Assembly (NCBI RefSeq): GCF_004769405.1
Contig: NZ_RQES01000001.1
Coordinates: forward strand, 124,001-188,000
Length of the DNA: 64,000 nucleotides
Direction: 5' to 3'
From: Leptospira selangorensis
Lineage (GTDB): Bacteria; Spirochaetota; Leptospiria; Leptospirales; Leptospiraceae
The translations under genes and the position numbers were made by a program. Shown here one piece after another: positions 8,892 to 17,180 of the stretch (position 1 is the first letter of the stretch; every line of letters begins with the position of its first letter). The notes beneath the pieces are model-generated. The model was not told the DNA's origin, did no database searches, and was given only the letters and a program-made list of their open reading frames with translations.

Positions 8892-10223
8892 ATGGACTTG
8901 GAAAGAAACAGAAAAGCAAACCCCGCGCTCATTTCACTCTCGACGCTGTTTCTCACCGGTCTTCTGACCCTTCTCTATTCCTGGCACGGCGACCCGTCCA
9001 ACGGAGAAAGTTTCCGGACATTGGCAGAATTACGTTCTCTTTCGGAGGACGGAAAATTTTTCTCCTTCACCGAACCTCTTCCATTTTTGCTTTTATCTTT
9101 TTGGAAATCCGTTTTTGGTTTAAATTATATACCTGCTTATCTCTCTTTTGCGGCATTTGCCTTAAGTTTAGGGATCCATCTTTGCGCATATATCATGGAA
9201 AGAGAAACCTGGAAGCTGAATCATTATCTGTTCTGTTATTTAGCTGCGATCAATCCATTCTCCTATTTAGTTCCTTTGAATATGTTGGGAGAATTAGTTA
9301 GCTTTGCGTTTTTATTAGTGTTATTTCTTTCCTTCCGAATGGAAACAGTGGTGGATCTTTTGATCTTAGTCTCCTGCACTGTCCTTGGGTTTTTCTCTCA
9401 TTTCACTTTTTTCCTGATCGGATTTACAATTTTTGTGATCAAGGCTGGAACAGTAGGAATAAGAGAGAAGAAAAAACAACAGTCCGTATTCTTCAAACGA
9501 AGAAACCTTCCTAAACTTTTCCTATTCGGGTATCTTTCCGTTCTTGTGCTCGGAATTATTTTATTAGGAAATCTTAATTTTTACGGAGCCCATTCTTTCG
9601 GATATATGGGTGGGGCTGTTTGGAGATATCTTTTAGGTTTCGGCTCTTTTATTTTAATTTTGTTTATAGCGAATTTTTTACTACGTTCCGAGAAAGAATT
9701 AAATTCTCTTCCTGCTTCTATCGGGATATTTGCGTTAATTGCAGTTTCCGGTTATTTTACGATCCGTCCTATTTTAGGAGTGGATAAAATAAAGTTAAAC
9801 TCTCTTGCTAAAGACGTAACATCTTTAAAAGGAAGATTGATCGTAGATCAGGACGAAAGGATTTATGTTTCTCCTGAAACTTCCGCCTATCTATATTTTG
9901 TTTCTAAACAAAAGACTCATTTTACTTCTTATCCTGAAATAAGAGAGAAAGATTATATTCTTTTATCTGAAGTTTGGGCAGTAGACAGAAAACTTTTACA
10001 AAGAGAAGTAAAAGCGAAGAATACTCCTTACCTGTTTTTATCCGGAGAAAGAGTGTTGATCAATGGATTCTTATGGAAAAGAATACAAACGGATCCTAGT
10101 TTAAAAACTCTAAAGGCCAGATCCATCGAAGCTAAGTCCGAACTTTCCGACCAAAAAGGTTATGATGATCTGAAAGCATTCTTTATATCTTGGCTCTCTT
10201 CTTCCAAGGCTCCTGATGTATGA
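8892..10223 (+). CDS. Polytopic membrane protein, unknown, GT-C-like topology
   Basis: 443 residues with about eight hydrophobic segments in the first 290 residues (for example 15-32, 55-75, 78-98, 140-160, 200-225 and 240-265) and a soluble tail of about 150 residues. A Shine-Dalgarno (GTAGGAG) lies 13 bases before the ATG. The layout of membrane part plus globular tail resembles GT-C glycosyltransferases or lipid-linked sugar enzymes, but no signature motif is seen, so the function is left open. It overlaps the following methyltransferase gene by four bases (ATGA), indicating translational coupling and possibly a joint role in envelope modification. Confidence 0.7.
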   Translation: MDLERNRKANPALISLSTLFLTGLLTLLYSWHGDPSNGESFRTLAELRSLSEDGKFFSFTEPLPFLLLSFWKSVFGLNYIPAYLSFAAFALSLGIHLCAYIMERETWKLNHYLFCYLAAINPFSYLVPLNMLGELVSFAFLLVLFLSFRMETVVDLLILVSCTVLGFFSHFTFFLIGFTIFVIKAGTVGIREKKKQQSVFFKRRNLPKLFLFGYLSVLVLGIILLGNLNFYGAHSFGYMGGAVWRYLLGFGSFILILFIANFLLRSEKELNSLPASIGIFALIAVSGYFTIRPILGVDKIKLNSLAKDVTSLKGRLIVDQDERIYVSPETSAYLYFVSKQKTHFTSYPEIREKDYILLSEVWAVDRKLLQREVKAKNTPYLFLSGERVLINGFLWKRIQTDPSLKTLKARSIEAKSELSDQKGYDDLKAFFISWLSSSKAPDV

Positions 10224-10900
10224 GTAAAAAACCGCAAGACTCCGATTATATCGCTTACGGAGCTAACGGTCTACCATTCGAAACTTCCTATTGGGACGAA
10301 ATTTATGGAAGCGGGAAGGACGTAGATGCTTCTTTCAACGCGAAAGAACATGCAAAATATATAAAATCTGTTTTTGATCTAATGCAGGTCCATCCTAGGA
10401 GTATTGCAGATTTCGGTTTTGGGAAGGCTCTACTTTTAAAAGAATTTGTAAAAATATTCCAGCCAAATCGCGTATTTGCAGTAGATCCTTCTGAAGATAT
10501 GATAGATGCCATTGCAAAACAAAAATGGATCCGTTCTTATAATCTTTCTTTTTTACATTCTACTATCCAGGATCTGGAGTTGAAACATATTCATCTTCCT
10601 CCATTCACTCTGGGTATTTGTAATTCGGTAGTTCAGTATATTGAAGATAAACATCTTCCTAAGGTTTTTGAAAAACTACATAAGATCACGAATTATCTCT
10701 ATTTTACGGTTCCTACCAAAAATGATTACACAAGAATGAAGAAGGAAATCTATTTTACGGATCCTTATGCCCATCAAAGATCCAAAAAGTATTACGAAAA
10801 ACTAATTCGTCCTTATTACAGAAGAGTTGCCTTCAATCTTCTGGAGAGTAGGATCACGAAAGATAGCCCGTTTTGTGACGAGCTGTTCGTGGATGATTGA
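10220..10900 (+). CDS. Class I SAM-dependent methyltransferase
   Basis: 226 residues. A Rossmann methyltransferase core is visible: motif I IADFGFGKALLLKEF near residues 61-75, an acidic residue after strand 2 (VFAVDPSEDM), and TLGICNSVVQYIED as the motif IV region. The N-terminal segment YGANGLPFETSYWDEIYG is typical of small-molecule or lipid methyltransferases; substrate unknown. It is translationally coupled to the upstream membrane protein (ATGA overlap). The last 15 codons (from 10854) are repeated almost exactly at 11547-11591, downstream of an intervening lipoprotein gene, so this 3' end has been involved in a duplication or insertion. Confidence 0.85.
   Translation: MSKKPQDSDYIAYGANGLPFETSYWDEIYGSGKDVDASFNAKEHAKYIKSVFDLMQVHPRSIADFGFGKALLLKEFVKIFQPNRVFAVDPSEDMIDAIAKQKWIRSYNLSFLHSTIQDLELKHIHLPPFTLGICNSVVQYIEDKHLPKVFEKLHKITNYLYFTVPTKNDYTRMKKEIYFTDPYAHQRSKKYYEKLIRPYYRRVAFNLLESRITKDSPFCDELFVDD
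10854..10898 (+). repeat. 45-bp direct repeat, copy A (3' end of methyltransferase gene)
   Basis: This stretch encodes TKDSPFCDELFVDD just before the stop of the methyltransferase. It matches 11547-11591 at 43 of 45 positions in the same orientation. Both differences (GAT/GAC and CCG/CCA) are synonymous in the methyltransferase frame. Confidence 0.9.
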
Positions 10901-11008
10901 ATTTACTTATAGGCCTAACGTTACATCTGATTATATTCTAAAATACGGATTTATTTTCATTGAAAAAAGAGTTTTCCGAGTGAGCGAGCATATAGTAATT
11001 TGCTCTCT

Positions 11009-11536
11009 ATGAAATCCAAAATCTCTGATTATAGATTGTTCTATAATTTTTTTATCATTATTTCTTTTTTAGTTTTATTTTCCTGTAAAACAGCGGATAC
11101 GAAGCAAGGTCGCTTCAAAAACCTTCCTCCTGATGTTAGTCCTGATAGTCCTGTGAGTTTGCAATATAATGAAGAGCTGGAATCCGACAGTCAATTTCGT
11201 TATGTTACTGTTAAAGGCAAAACGTACATGGTAGGTAGCCGAATCCCTACAAATCTGGACGGAGTGAAATTTATCTGTCCGAGATACAATATGGTGATTC
11301 CGTTTATAACGGAGCTAAATGAGTTATTTGAAGCAGGAGAATTTAAAGAGGATCATTATAAACTTCCAAATTCACAGGTATGGACTGCTCATAAGCCTAC
11401 AAAAGAGACCGGCTATTTCCATTTTATCACTTCTAATGGAGGGATTAGCCAATTGGATACCCCTTTAGCGCGAGTGTATTTCGTTTGTGTGAAAGTGGCT
11501 CCTAAAGACCTCTTTCCCCAAAATCGACTTAAATAA
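11009..11536 (+). CDS. Putative lipoprotein, 175 aa
   Basis: No family recognised. A lipoprotein signal peptide is clear: MKSKISDYRLF, a hydrophobic core, then the lipobox LVLFSCK with Cys at about residue 29. The mature part is soluble, with FKNLPPDVSPDSPVSLQYN after the anchor, and probably faces the periplasm or cell surface. A TTG nine bases upstream could also start it; the ATG at 11009 gives the better signal peptide. The gene lies entirely between the two copies of the 45-bp methyltransferase-end repeat, so it may have arrived with the downstream copy. It appears more AT-rich than the adjoining methyltransferase, by eye. Confidence 0.7.
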   Translation: MKSKISDYRLFYNFFIIISFLVLFSCKTADTKQGRFKNLPPDVSPDSPVSLQYNEELESDSQFRYVTVKGKTYMVGSRIPTNLDGVKFICPRYNMVIPFITELNELFEAGEFKEDHYKLPNSQVWTAHKPTKETGYFHFITSNGGISQLDTPLARVYFVCVKVAPKDLFPQNRLK

Positions 11537-11546
11537 TATAATTTAT

Positions 11547-11591
11547 TCACGAAAGACAGCCCATTTTGTGACGAGCTGTTCGTGGATGATT
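11547..11591 (+). pseudogene. 45-bp direct repeat, copy B: remnant of a methyltransferase 3' end
   Basis: It reads FTKDSPFCDELFVDD then a TAG stop, i.e. the same last residues as the intact methyltransferase, with two synonymous changes and a different stop codon (TAG rather than TGA). Nothing upstream of it continues the methyltransferase frame, so it is an orphan fragment. Synonymous-only divergence suggests it derives from a related, independently evolving copy (an ortholog from another strain, or the ancestral end of this gene) rather than from a recent slip. Confidence 0.75.
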
Positions 11592-11633
11592 AGATTCTTG
11601 CTCTCTTTGAATATTAAGTTTCGATTATATACT

Positions 11634-11649
11634 TTTCTTTCGAAAGAAA
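11634..11649. promoter_or_regulatory. 16-bp perfect palindrome in the gap before the histidine kinase gene
   Basis: TTTCTTTCGAAAGAAA is a perfect dyad about 190 bp upstream of the sensor kinase. It could be an operator; A/T-rich palindromes also arise by chance, so weight is low. I see no gene in the rest of the gap 11592-11838. Confidence 0.25.
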
Positions 11650-11838
11650 TACACTTCTCCCTTTCGAGACCCTAAAAAGAAAAAAATATCGACGTATGAC
11701 TTAAGTGCTAAACCAAAAATCGGATTATATGTCGCTAAAACCCTGTAAGAGGTAAATATTCGAATAGAGTTTTATTCTTCGATGGATACCATGTGCCAAA
11801 AGATGTCTGCAAATTAGCCCGGAACGAATATAGAAATT

Positions 11839-13023
11839 GTGAAAGAAAATGAAATAGATAGATTTGTAAGGGAAGAATTCTACTCCCAAAATTATAGGAT
11901 AGCCTCATATTTTTTCGGGATCGTATGCGCGATCACCATCTGGGGAGCGATCCTGGAATATGTTCGATCCAATTTCCTTCTACTCTATTTGGATCTGATT
12001 TCCGCCTTTATCTGTTTGTTCAGTCTAGGAGTGATACGGTTTTACTCCGAAAATTTCTTTAGAAAGAACCTAATCGTATTCGGTGGACTTTTTATTCTAT
12101 TAGTTTTAGAAGTAGAAACACAGTTCCACGACAACGAATATTATTTTTATGATAATAATATGTGGATCACCAACCAAGTGATCCTGTTTTTGGTAAGCCT
12201 GTTCTTTAACGGAAGACCGATCTTCTATACGATCTATTCTTTTTCTGTAGTTGCATTTTATATTCTTAGGATCTTTCCGGAAGGAAGCGGATATTTTTCC
12301 GATCGAACTCTGTGGGTGCAGATCAGCAATATGAGCGCACTACAATTGTTTATTTGTTTATGTAATACTTGGTGGTACGGCTATAGAATTGAACATCTGA
12401 AGAAGACCAAAAAACTTCAGGAAAGATTATACGACGAAAGAGAGGCGATCACTAGGGACCTTCATGATTACCTAGGAGCAAAAGTAACCGATCTGAATCT
12501 TTTAGTTCGTTCTATCCAAGGTTATAAAGACGGAGATACGGATGCGCTTCTCCAGCTAGAAAAATTATCCGAAGATATTTTTAAAGGGATCAGAGAGATC
12601 ACTGCAAGTATCGCAGATGTTAAGCTGATCTCAGAAGATATCTGGAGTGGGATCAGGGTATTATTATTGAGAAGGTACGGTAACGCGGGAAGAAAAGTTA
12701 GATTCACTAGAGAAGGAGAAGAAGATTTCCATATAGATACTGAAAAGGCAGAACAAATATTAGGGATAGTAACGGAGATATGTTCTAACGACCTAAAATA
12801 CGGTTCGGGCACTTCTCATTGGATCTTTTCTCCTAAAAAAGATTCTATAGAGATATCAATTCGAACCCGCACAAATTTCCAAGAAATGAGAATAGGCTCC
12901 AAGGGAAATAAAACCATCCAATTCAGGACCTCTGCTATCGACGGAGAATGGAAAGAAAATTTAGAAAATCGGGATTTTAAAGGATTTCTGGAGATCCCGA
13001 TCCGTCAATTGCGGAGAATTTGA
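11839..13023 (+). CDS. Membrane sensor histidine kinase (HisKA_3/NarX-DesK class)
   Basis: 394 residues, starting at GTG. The N-terminal half has five or six membrane segments (about 25-45, 48-65, 75-92, 115-130, 135-152 and 165-185). The dimerisation/phosphoacceptor helix follows: AITRDLHDYLGAKVTDLN with His about 209. The ATPase domain shows an N-box-like EICSNDLKYG. The usual D-x-G-x-G box is not seen; instead there is IGSKGNKTIQFRTSAIDGEW in the place of the second glycine box. This variant looks familiar from Leptospira kinases (recollection). It probably phosphorylates the response regulator whose gene starts 3 bp after its stop. The signal is unknown; the membrane helices themselves may sense it. 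Confidence 0.82.
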   Translation: MKENEIDRFVREEFYSQNYRIASYFFGIVCAITIWGAILEYVRSNFLLLYLDLISAFICLFSLGVIRFYSENFFRKNLIVFGGLFILLVLEVETQFHDNEYYFYDNNMWITNQVILFLVSLFFNGRPIFYTIYSFSVVAFYILRIFPEGSGYFSDRTLWVQISNMSALQLFICLCNTWWYGYRIEHLKKTKKLQERLYDEREAITRDLHDYLGAKVTDLNLLVRSIQGYKDGDTDALLQLEKLSEDIFKGIREITASIADVKLISEDIWSGIRVLLLRRYGNAGRKVRFTREGEEDFHIDTEKAEQILGIVTEICSNDLKYGSGTSHWIFSPKKDSIEISIRTRTNFQEMRIGSKGNKTIQFRTSAIDGEWKENLENRDFKGFLEIPIRQLRRI

Positions 13024-13026
13024 TTC

Positions 13027-13638
13027 GTGAAATTATACAAAATTGCGATCTTAGAAGACGACCCTGCATTTGCGAGTCAGTGCAAAGAAAGATTAAAAAA
13101 AATGAATAGAGTTACTAAGGTAGAAGTTTATAATTCTGCCGAGGAGTTTCCTAATGAGGGAGATGCTCCTTATGACTTAGTGTTCGTAGATGTAGATCTT
13201 CCTGGCAAAAGTGGCTTGGATTTTATTTTAGAAAGACACTCGACCGATTCCAAAACAAATTATGCGATTTTATCCGCATTTGAATCCGAAGAAGCATTAT
13301 TCAAGGCTCTAAAAGCGGGAGCAATAGGATATATATTAAAAAAAGATGTAGGAGATATCCAAGAAAAAGCGGAGATACTTTTAGAAGGGGGAGGGATACT
13401 TTCTCCAGGGCTTGCTGCAAGAGTCATCCATTCCTTCCGTAAAACTTCCCAAAAAGAAGTGGAGATATTATCCAATCGAGAAAAGAAAGTGTTGGATATG
13501 ATCGTAGACGGCAAAAAAACCAAGGAAATTGCGACTTTCTTGGGTACTAAAGAAGGGACAGTAAGAGTCCAGATCAAAAGTATATTCAGAAAATTGCATG
13601 TTAATTCCAGATTGGAATTAGTTAGAAAATTTTCTTAA
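13027..13638 (+). CDS. NarL/LuxR-family response regulator
   Basis: 203 residues, GTG start 3 bp after the kinase gene, so the pair forms a two-component operon. The receiver domain spans residues 1-120, with acidic pocket EDD (10-12), phosphoacceptor D55 in VFVDVDLPG, and a conserved Lys in YILKKD. The C-terminal LuxR-type HTH is at about 145-200: LSNREKKVLDMIVDGKKTKE followed by LGTKEGTVRVQIKSIFRKL. It should be a DNA-binding activator or repressor controlled by phosphorylation. Targets cannot be identified from this window. The gene ends 1 bp from the stop of the convergent hydrolase gene. Confidence 0.93.
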   Translation: MKLYKIAILEDDPAFASQCKERLKKMNRVTKVEVYNSAEEFPNEGDAPYDLVFVDVDLPGKSGLDFILERHSTDSKTNYAILSAFESEEALFKALKAGAIGYILKKDVGDIQEKAEILLEGGGILSPGLAARVIHSFRKTSQKEVEILSNREKKVLDMIVDGKKTKEIATFLGTKEGTVRVQIKSIFRKLHVNSRLELVRKFS

Positions 13639-13639
13639 A

Positions 13640-14767
13640 CTATTTTACTTTTTCCCACCAAGATTCGGAAATTAGATCCTTTTGTAAATCCAGCCATTCT
13701 CCCGGTTTAGGCGTTGCTAAACGGACCCCATTTTGATCCGCTCCTTGTTTTGTTCTTAAAATAGGTTCATCCCAAGAGTGAATTGCAAGATTGAAAGTTG
13801 CCCAATGTACAGGGAGCATCGTTTTGCCTTTTAGATCTAAATGAGCTTGGACTGCACTTTCAGGATTCATATGAATTCCTTCCCAGGTCCAATCATAAGC
13901 TCCCACTTTTATAGAAGTCAGATCGAAAGGTCCTAATTTTTTGCCTATCTCGGTGAAATGAGGGGAATAACCTGTATCCCCGCTGTGAAAAAATTTATGT
14001 TTAGGTCCGATCAGGCTCCATGAAGACCAGAGTGTGGACTTACCGTTGAAAATACCTCGTCCGGAATAATGAACTGCGGGTGTACAGACAATTTCAATAT
14101 TCTTAATATTTCCTTTCTCCCACCAATCCAATTCTATGATCTGGTTTTCCGGAATTCCCCAAGATTCCAAATGAGCGCCGATACCTAAGGGCACGAAATA
14201 TTTTGTACCCTTCTTCGCTAAAAATTGAGCAACACTCATATCTAGATGATCATAATGATCGTGTGAGATTACAACTGCATCTATATTAGGAAGTTCTGAT
14301 AGTTCTAATGGTAAAGGAAAAAGTCTTCCGGGTCCGATACTTTCGAAAGGAGAAACTTTTCCGGAAAAAACAGGATCGGTGAAGATGCGTATCCCGTCTA
14401 TTTCAACCAATACGGAAGAATGTCCAAACCAAATCGCTCTTAGTCCGGGTGATACAGGATCTGAAAAAGTTTTTAAGTCGGGTTTTTGAACGGGAATAGG
14501 AGCAGGGGGGGTCCTTACCTCCGAACCGAAAAATTGTCTTTTTAAAACTCCTATATAATCTCCGGAGCTAAGCATAGGAACGAACGGATCATTTTCGAAC
14601 TTACCATCATGGAACATCTTAGAAGTTTTCATTCTTTCCAGTCTAGTTCCGCTAGGGCTTCCTCCGAAGGAACTCAGACAAGCTGTTTGGCATAAAACCA
14701 ATAAGAATAAACCGAATAGAACGAAAGAAGTGTAAATCGTGACTTTCCGTGCTTTTTTTCCGAACAT
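13640..14767 (-). CDS. Lipoprotein MBL-fold hydrolase, NAPE-PLD/RomA-like
   Basis: 375 residues. The N-terminus is a signal peptide with Cys in a lipobox-like CQTAC, so the enzyme is probably membrane-anchored outside the cytoplasm. The metallo-beta-lactamase core carries IWFGHSSVLVEIDGIRIFTD, ISHDHYDHLD (the HxHxDH metal site), FHSGDTGYSPHF and LPVHWATFNLAIH. This set is characteristic of the NAPE-phospholipase D/RomA/UlaG-like branch, suggesting a phospholipid or phosphodiester substrate; this is inference. The gene is preceded by an inverted repeat 12 bp before the ATG. It stands alone and is convergent with the two-component operon. Confidence 0.85.
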   Translation of the reverse strand: MFGKKARKVTIYTSFVLFGLFLLVLCQTACLSSFGGSPSGTRLERMKTSKMFHDGKFENDPFVPMLSSGDYIGVLKRQFFGSEVRTPPAPIPVQKPDLKTFSDPVSPGLRAIWFGHSSVLVEIDGIRIFTDPVFSGKVSPFESIGPGRLFPLPLELSELPNIDAVVISHDHYDHLDMSVAQFLAKKGTKYFVPLGIGAHLESWGIPENQIIELDWWEKGNIKNIEIVCTPAVHYSGRGIFNGKSTLWSSWSLIGPKHKFFHSGDTGYSPHFTEIGKKLGPFDLTSIKVGAYDWTWEGIHMNPESAVQAHLDLKGKTMLPVHWATFNLAIHSWDEPILRTKQGADQNGVRLATPKPGEWLDLQKDLISESWWEKVK

Positions 14768-14778
14768 ATAACTCTCTC

Positions 14779-14794
14779 TGTAGGAGGTCCTACA
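14779..14794. promoter_or_regulatory. Inverted repeat TGTAGGA-N2-TCCTACA before the MBL lipoprotein gene
   Basis: A perfect 7-bp dyad with a 2-bp centre lies 12-27 bp before the hydrolase ATG on the minus strand. It could be an operator or a 5' UTR hairpin that occludes the ribosome-binding region (the minus strand reads GGACCTCC here). Confidence 0.4.
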
Positions 14795-14859
14795 AGATCT
14801 TATTTTCTAATTTTTTAAAATCAGAAAATTTGAGTTAGCCGACTTTTTTGGGAAGAAGT

Positions 14860-14887
14860 TTGACAAGATTTTTAGAGAAACTATGAT
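14860..14887 (+). promoter_or_regulatory. Sigma-70 type promoter for the dehalogenase-like gene
   Basis: TTGACA, a 16-bp spacer, then TATGAT: a perfect -35 and a 5/6 -10 element. Transcription would begin near 14894, giving a 5' leader of about 36 bases before the ATG at 14930. It is the best consensus promoter seen in the window. Confidence 0.65.
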
Positions 14888-14929
14888 CTGGGCCCTTGTA
14901 TAAATTACATCAGCTCCGGTAGATTTGGT

Positions 14930-15829
14930 ATGCAAACTTATTTAGAAACCCCTTCCGAATGTTTTTCCGACCTAAAGGATTATCCTTTTTCTCCTAATTA
15001 TATTTCCATAGGGGAATTCAAAATGCATTATGTGGATGAAGGTCCTAAGAATGCAAAAGAAACGCTTTTATTATTACATGGAGAACCGAGTTGGTCTTAT
15101 CTTTATAGAAAGATGATCCGTCCTTTATCAGAAAAAGGTTATAGAGTGATTGCACCTGATCTGATCGGTTTTGGAAAATCGGATAAGCCTACGGATCTAG
15201 AAACTTATACTTATAAAAACCATGTAGACTGGCTTAAAAATTTTATTATCGGTTTAGATTTACAAAATATTACTCTCTTCTGCCAAGATTGGGGAGGTTT
15301 ATTAGGTTTAAGAGCGGTAGCGGAATTGGATTCTCGGTTTGCAAGAGTATGTGCTGCGAATACTTTTTTACCTACCGGTGATATTCCTCCTAAAGAGGAT
15401 TTTTTTAAATGGCTTCGTTTTTCCCAAGAAGTCAGTAAACTTCCGGTAGGAAAGATAATCCAAAACGGATGTGTGAGTAAATTGAGTCCTGATATTATTC
15501 ATGCTTATGATTCTCCTTATCCGGATGAATCTTATAAAGCGGGGGCTCGAAAATTTCCGACTCTTGTTCCTATATCTCCTGATAATCCTGAAACGGAAAG
15601 GAATCGTCAGGCTTGGATGTTTTATAAAAATTTCAAAAAACCTTTTATTACAATGTTTAGTGATGGTGATCCTATCACAAAAGGTGGAGATATATTTTTT
15701 AGAAGGACCATCCCGGGAGCAAAAGGACAGAAGCATACGGTGATCCAAGGTGCAGGTCATTTCCTTCAGGAAGAGAAGGGTGAATTACTTGCAGAACTTC
15801 TCTCTGAATTTATCCGTGACAATCCCTAG
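14930..15829 (+). CDS. Haloalkane dehalogenase-like alpha/beta hydrolase
   Basis: 299 residues. The alpha/beta-hydrolase fold has oxyanion-hole motif LLHGEPSWSYLYRK, the nucleophile elbow FCQDWGGLLGLR with Asp120 as nucleophile (as in haloalkane dehalogenases, rather than Ser), and the catalytic His in GAGHFLQEE near the C-terminus. HGEPSWSYLYR and DLIGFGKSDKP are signatures of the DhlA-like subfamily. Known enzymes cleave carbon-halogen bonds hydrolytically in the cytoplasm; the natural substrate here is unknown, and homologues can act on other compounds. It is monocistronic behind a strong sigma-70 promoter and convergent with an enoyl-CoA hydratase gene two bases away. Confidence 0.85.
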   Translation: MQTYLETPSECFSDLKDYPFSPNYISIGEFKMHYVDEGPKNAKETLLLLHGEPSWSYLYRKMIRPLSEKGYRVIAPDLIGFGKSDKPTDLETYTYKNHVDWLKNFIIGLDLQNITLFCQDWGGLLGLRAVAELDSRFARVCAANTFLPTGDIPPKEDFFKWLRFSQEVSKLPVGKIIQNGCVSKLSPDIIHAYDSPYPDESYKAGARKFPTLVPISPDNPETERNRQAWMFYKNFKKPFITMFSDGDPITKGGDIFFRRTIPGAKGQKHTVIQGAGHFLQEEKGELLAELLSEFIRDNP

Positions 15830-15831
15830 AT

Positions 15832-16584
15832 TCAGGCTTTCTGTTTAATCGATTTTGCATATTCCGTAACTATTTTTAAGAAGTTCGGATTTTCTAAAAA
15901 TTCTTTGAATAGATCGAATTCCTTTTTTAAATTTTCATAAAGATTGCCCTGAAAAAAATTATTCGAGATCTCTTTTTCGGCTCGGATTAGTTTTGGATCC
16001 CACTGAGAGAGCTTTTCCAATACTTTTAAACCTTTTGCGATTGGATCGCCTTCCGTTACGATTTCATCTATGATTCCTAATTTTAATGCGTCTTGGGAAC
16101 GTAGAGGTTCTCCAAGTAATGTAAGAGATAATGCTTTTGTAGGACCAACTTTTCGAGCCAGAGTGGTGATCAAAGGTGGACCTCCGAATCGAATTTCTGG
16201 TCGGAATAGGAATGTTTTCTTTTCTGAAAGAATATAATCTCCTGAAAGTGCCAGATCAAAACCTCCAGCAGAACAAAAACCCTTTAATACGCAGACTAGG
16301 GGTTTTGGAAAAGAATAAAGCCTATAATGATATTCTAAAATACGGTGTCTGAAAGAACCTAGTTTTGTTTCGACTACTTCTTCTAAATCATAGCCGCTAC
16401 AGAAGTTTTTGCCGTTTGCTCCTAAAAGTATTCCTCTGATCTTAGGATCTTTTTTAGATTCCGAAAAGACGTTTTCTAATTCGTCTCTAATCCTTATATT
16501 CAGCGCATTATTGGATTCAGGACGGTTTAATAATACGATCAGCAATCCATCCTTGTTTTCTACACTCAGATGTTTATAATCCAT
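15832..16584 (-). CDS. Enoyl-CoA hydratase/isomerase (crotonase) family protein
   Basis: 250 residues. Crotonase-fold signatures: [20 protein letters not shown] near residue 17, the oxyanion-hole region [16 protein letters not shown], and [19 protein letters not shown]. In this last motif the second oxyanion glycine is present, but the glutamate common in hydratases (GGGxE) is not evident. Such members act as hydratases, isomerases or related acyl-CoA enzymes; the substrate is undefined. It is shorter by about 10 residues than typical FadB-like hydratases. It is a single gene facing the dehalogenase-like gene. A role in fatty-acid breakdown fits the nearby FadL porin (17177-18565) but is inference. 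Confidence 0.85.
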   Translation of the reverse strand: MDYKHLSVENKDGLLIVLLNRPESNNALNIRIRDELENVFSESKKDPKIRGILLGANGKNFCSGYDLEEVVETKLGSFRHRILEYHYRLYSFPKPLVCVLKGFCSAGGFDLALSGDYILSEKKTFLFRPEIRFGGPPLITTLARKVGPTKALSLTLLGEPLRSQDALKLGIIDEIVTEGDPIAKGLKVLEKLSQWDPKLIRAEKEISNNFFQGNLYENLKKEFDLFKEFLENPNFLKIVTEYAKSIKQKA

Positions 16585-16703
16585 AGTGAGCTTTGATAAG
16601 ACTTATTTCTAAAAATTCAAATGAAAATGGATCCTTTTTTTACATAAATTCGGTAACCTTTTTGGTTCGGAGTAGAAACTAAAGGAAATGAAAGGAGCCT
16701 GCT

Positions 16704-17180
16704 ATGTTATCTAAGATCCGATTTTTTGCTTTAATTTTAGCCGCACTGACCCTTGGAATGAGATTTGCACATGTGATGGAAGCTGCACCCAAATTGCATT
16801 GGGAAGCTGAATTATATTTTCAAGTGCAGACTAGTTTGTATAAATATTTTGCGATCGTTGGTCCTATTGTGCAGATAGGTTCTATTCTTCTTATTTTTAC
16901 GATTGCTTATCTTTCTAAAGGTACGAAGTCTTTTCGTTATACGATTTTGAGTGCATTCTCCTTTATTTTTTCTTTAGGAGTTTGGTTCTTTTTTGTGGCA
17001 CCTGCTGCTTCTCAAATCAAAGAATGGACCGTTACTAATACGATCCCGGAACATTGGAATAGTATAAGATCCGCATGGCAATTCGGGCAAGTAGGAGCAT
17101 TCAGCTTTGATCTGATCGCATTTTGTCTTCTGGTAAGTTCCGTCCTTTTTACAAAAGAAGACTCTATTCAAAAATCTTAA
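16704..17180 (+). CDS. DUF1772-like small membrane protein
   Basis: 158 residues with four membrane segments (about 5-22, 48-70, 80-100 and 128-150). A strong Shine-Dalgarno (AAAGGAG) precedes the ATG by 7 bases. The pattern GMRFAHVMEAAPKLHWE early and EHWNSIRSAWQFGQVGAF late is characteristic of DUF1772, a family that includes anthrone-oxygenase-like proteins. Enzymatic activity is not established for bacterial members. Its stop overlaps the stop of the convergent FadL-type gene by four bases. Confidence 0.7.
   Translation: MLSKIRFFALILAALTLGMRFAHVMEAAPKLHWEAELYFQVQTSLYKYFAIVGPIVQIGSILLIFTIAYLSKGTKSFRYTILSAFSFIFSLGVWFFFVAPAASQIKEWTVTNTIPEHWNSIRSAWQFGQVGAFSFDLIAFCLLVSSVLFTKEDSIQKS

Noticed and set aside
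10827..11012. Short plus-strand frame across the methyltransferase end
   Set aside because: It overlaps the methyltransferase in another frame and continues into A/T-rich sequence; explained by the 45-bp duplication.
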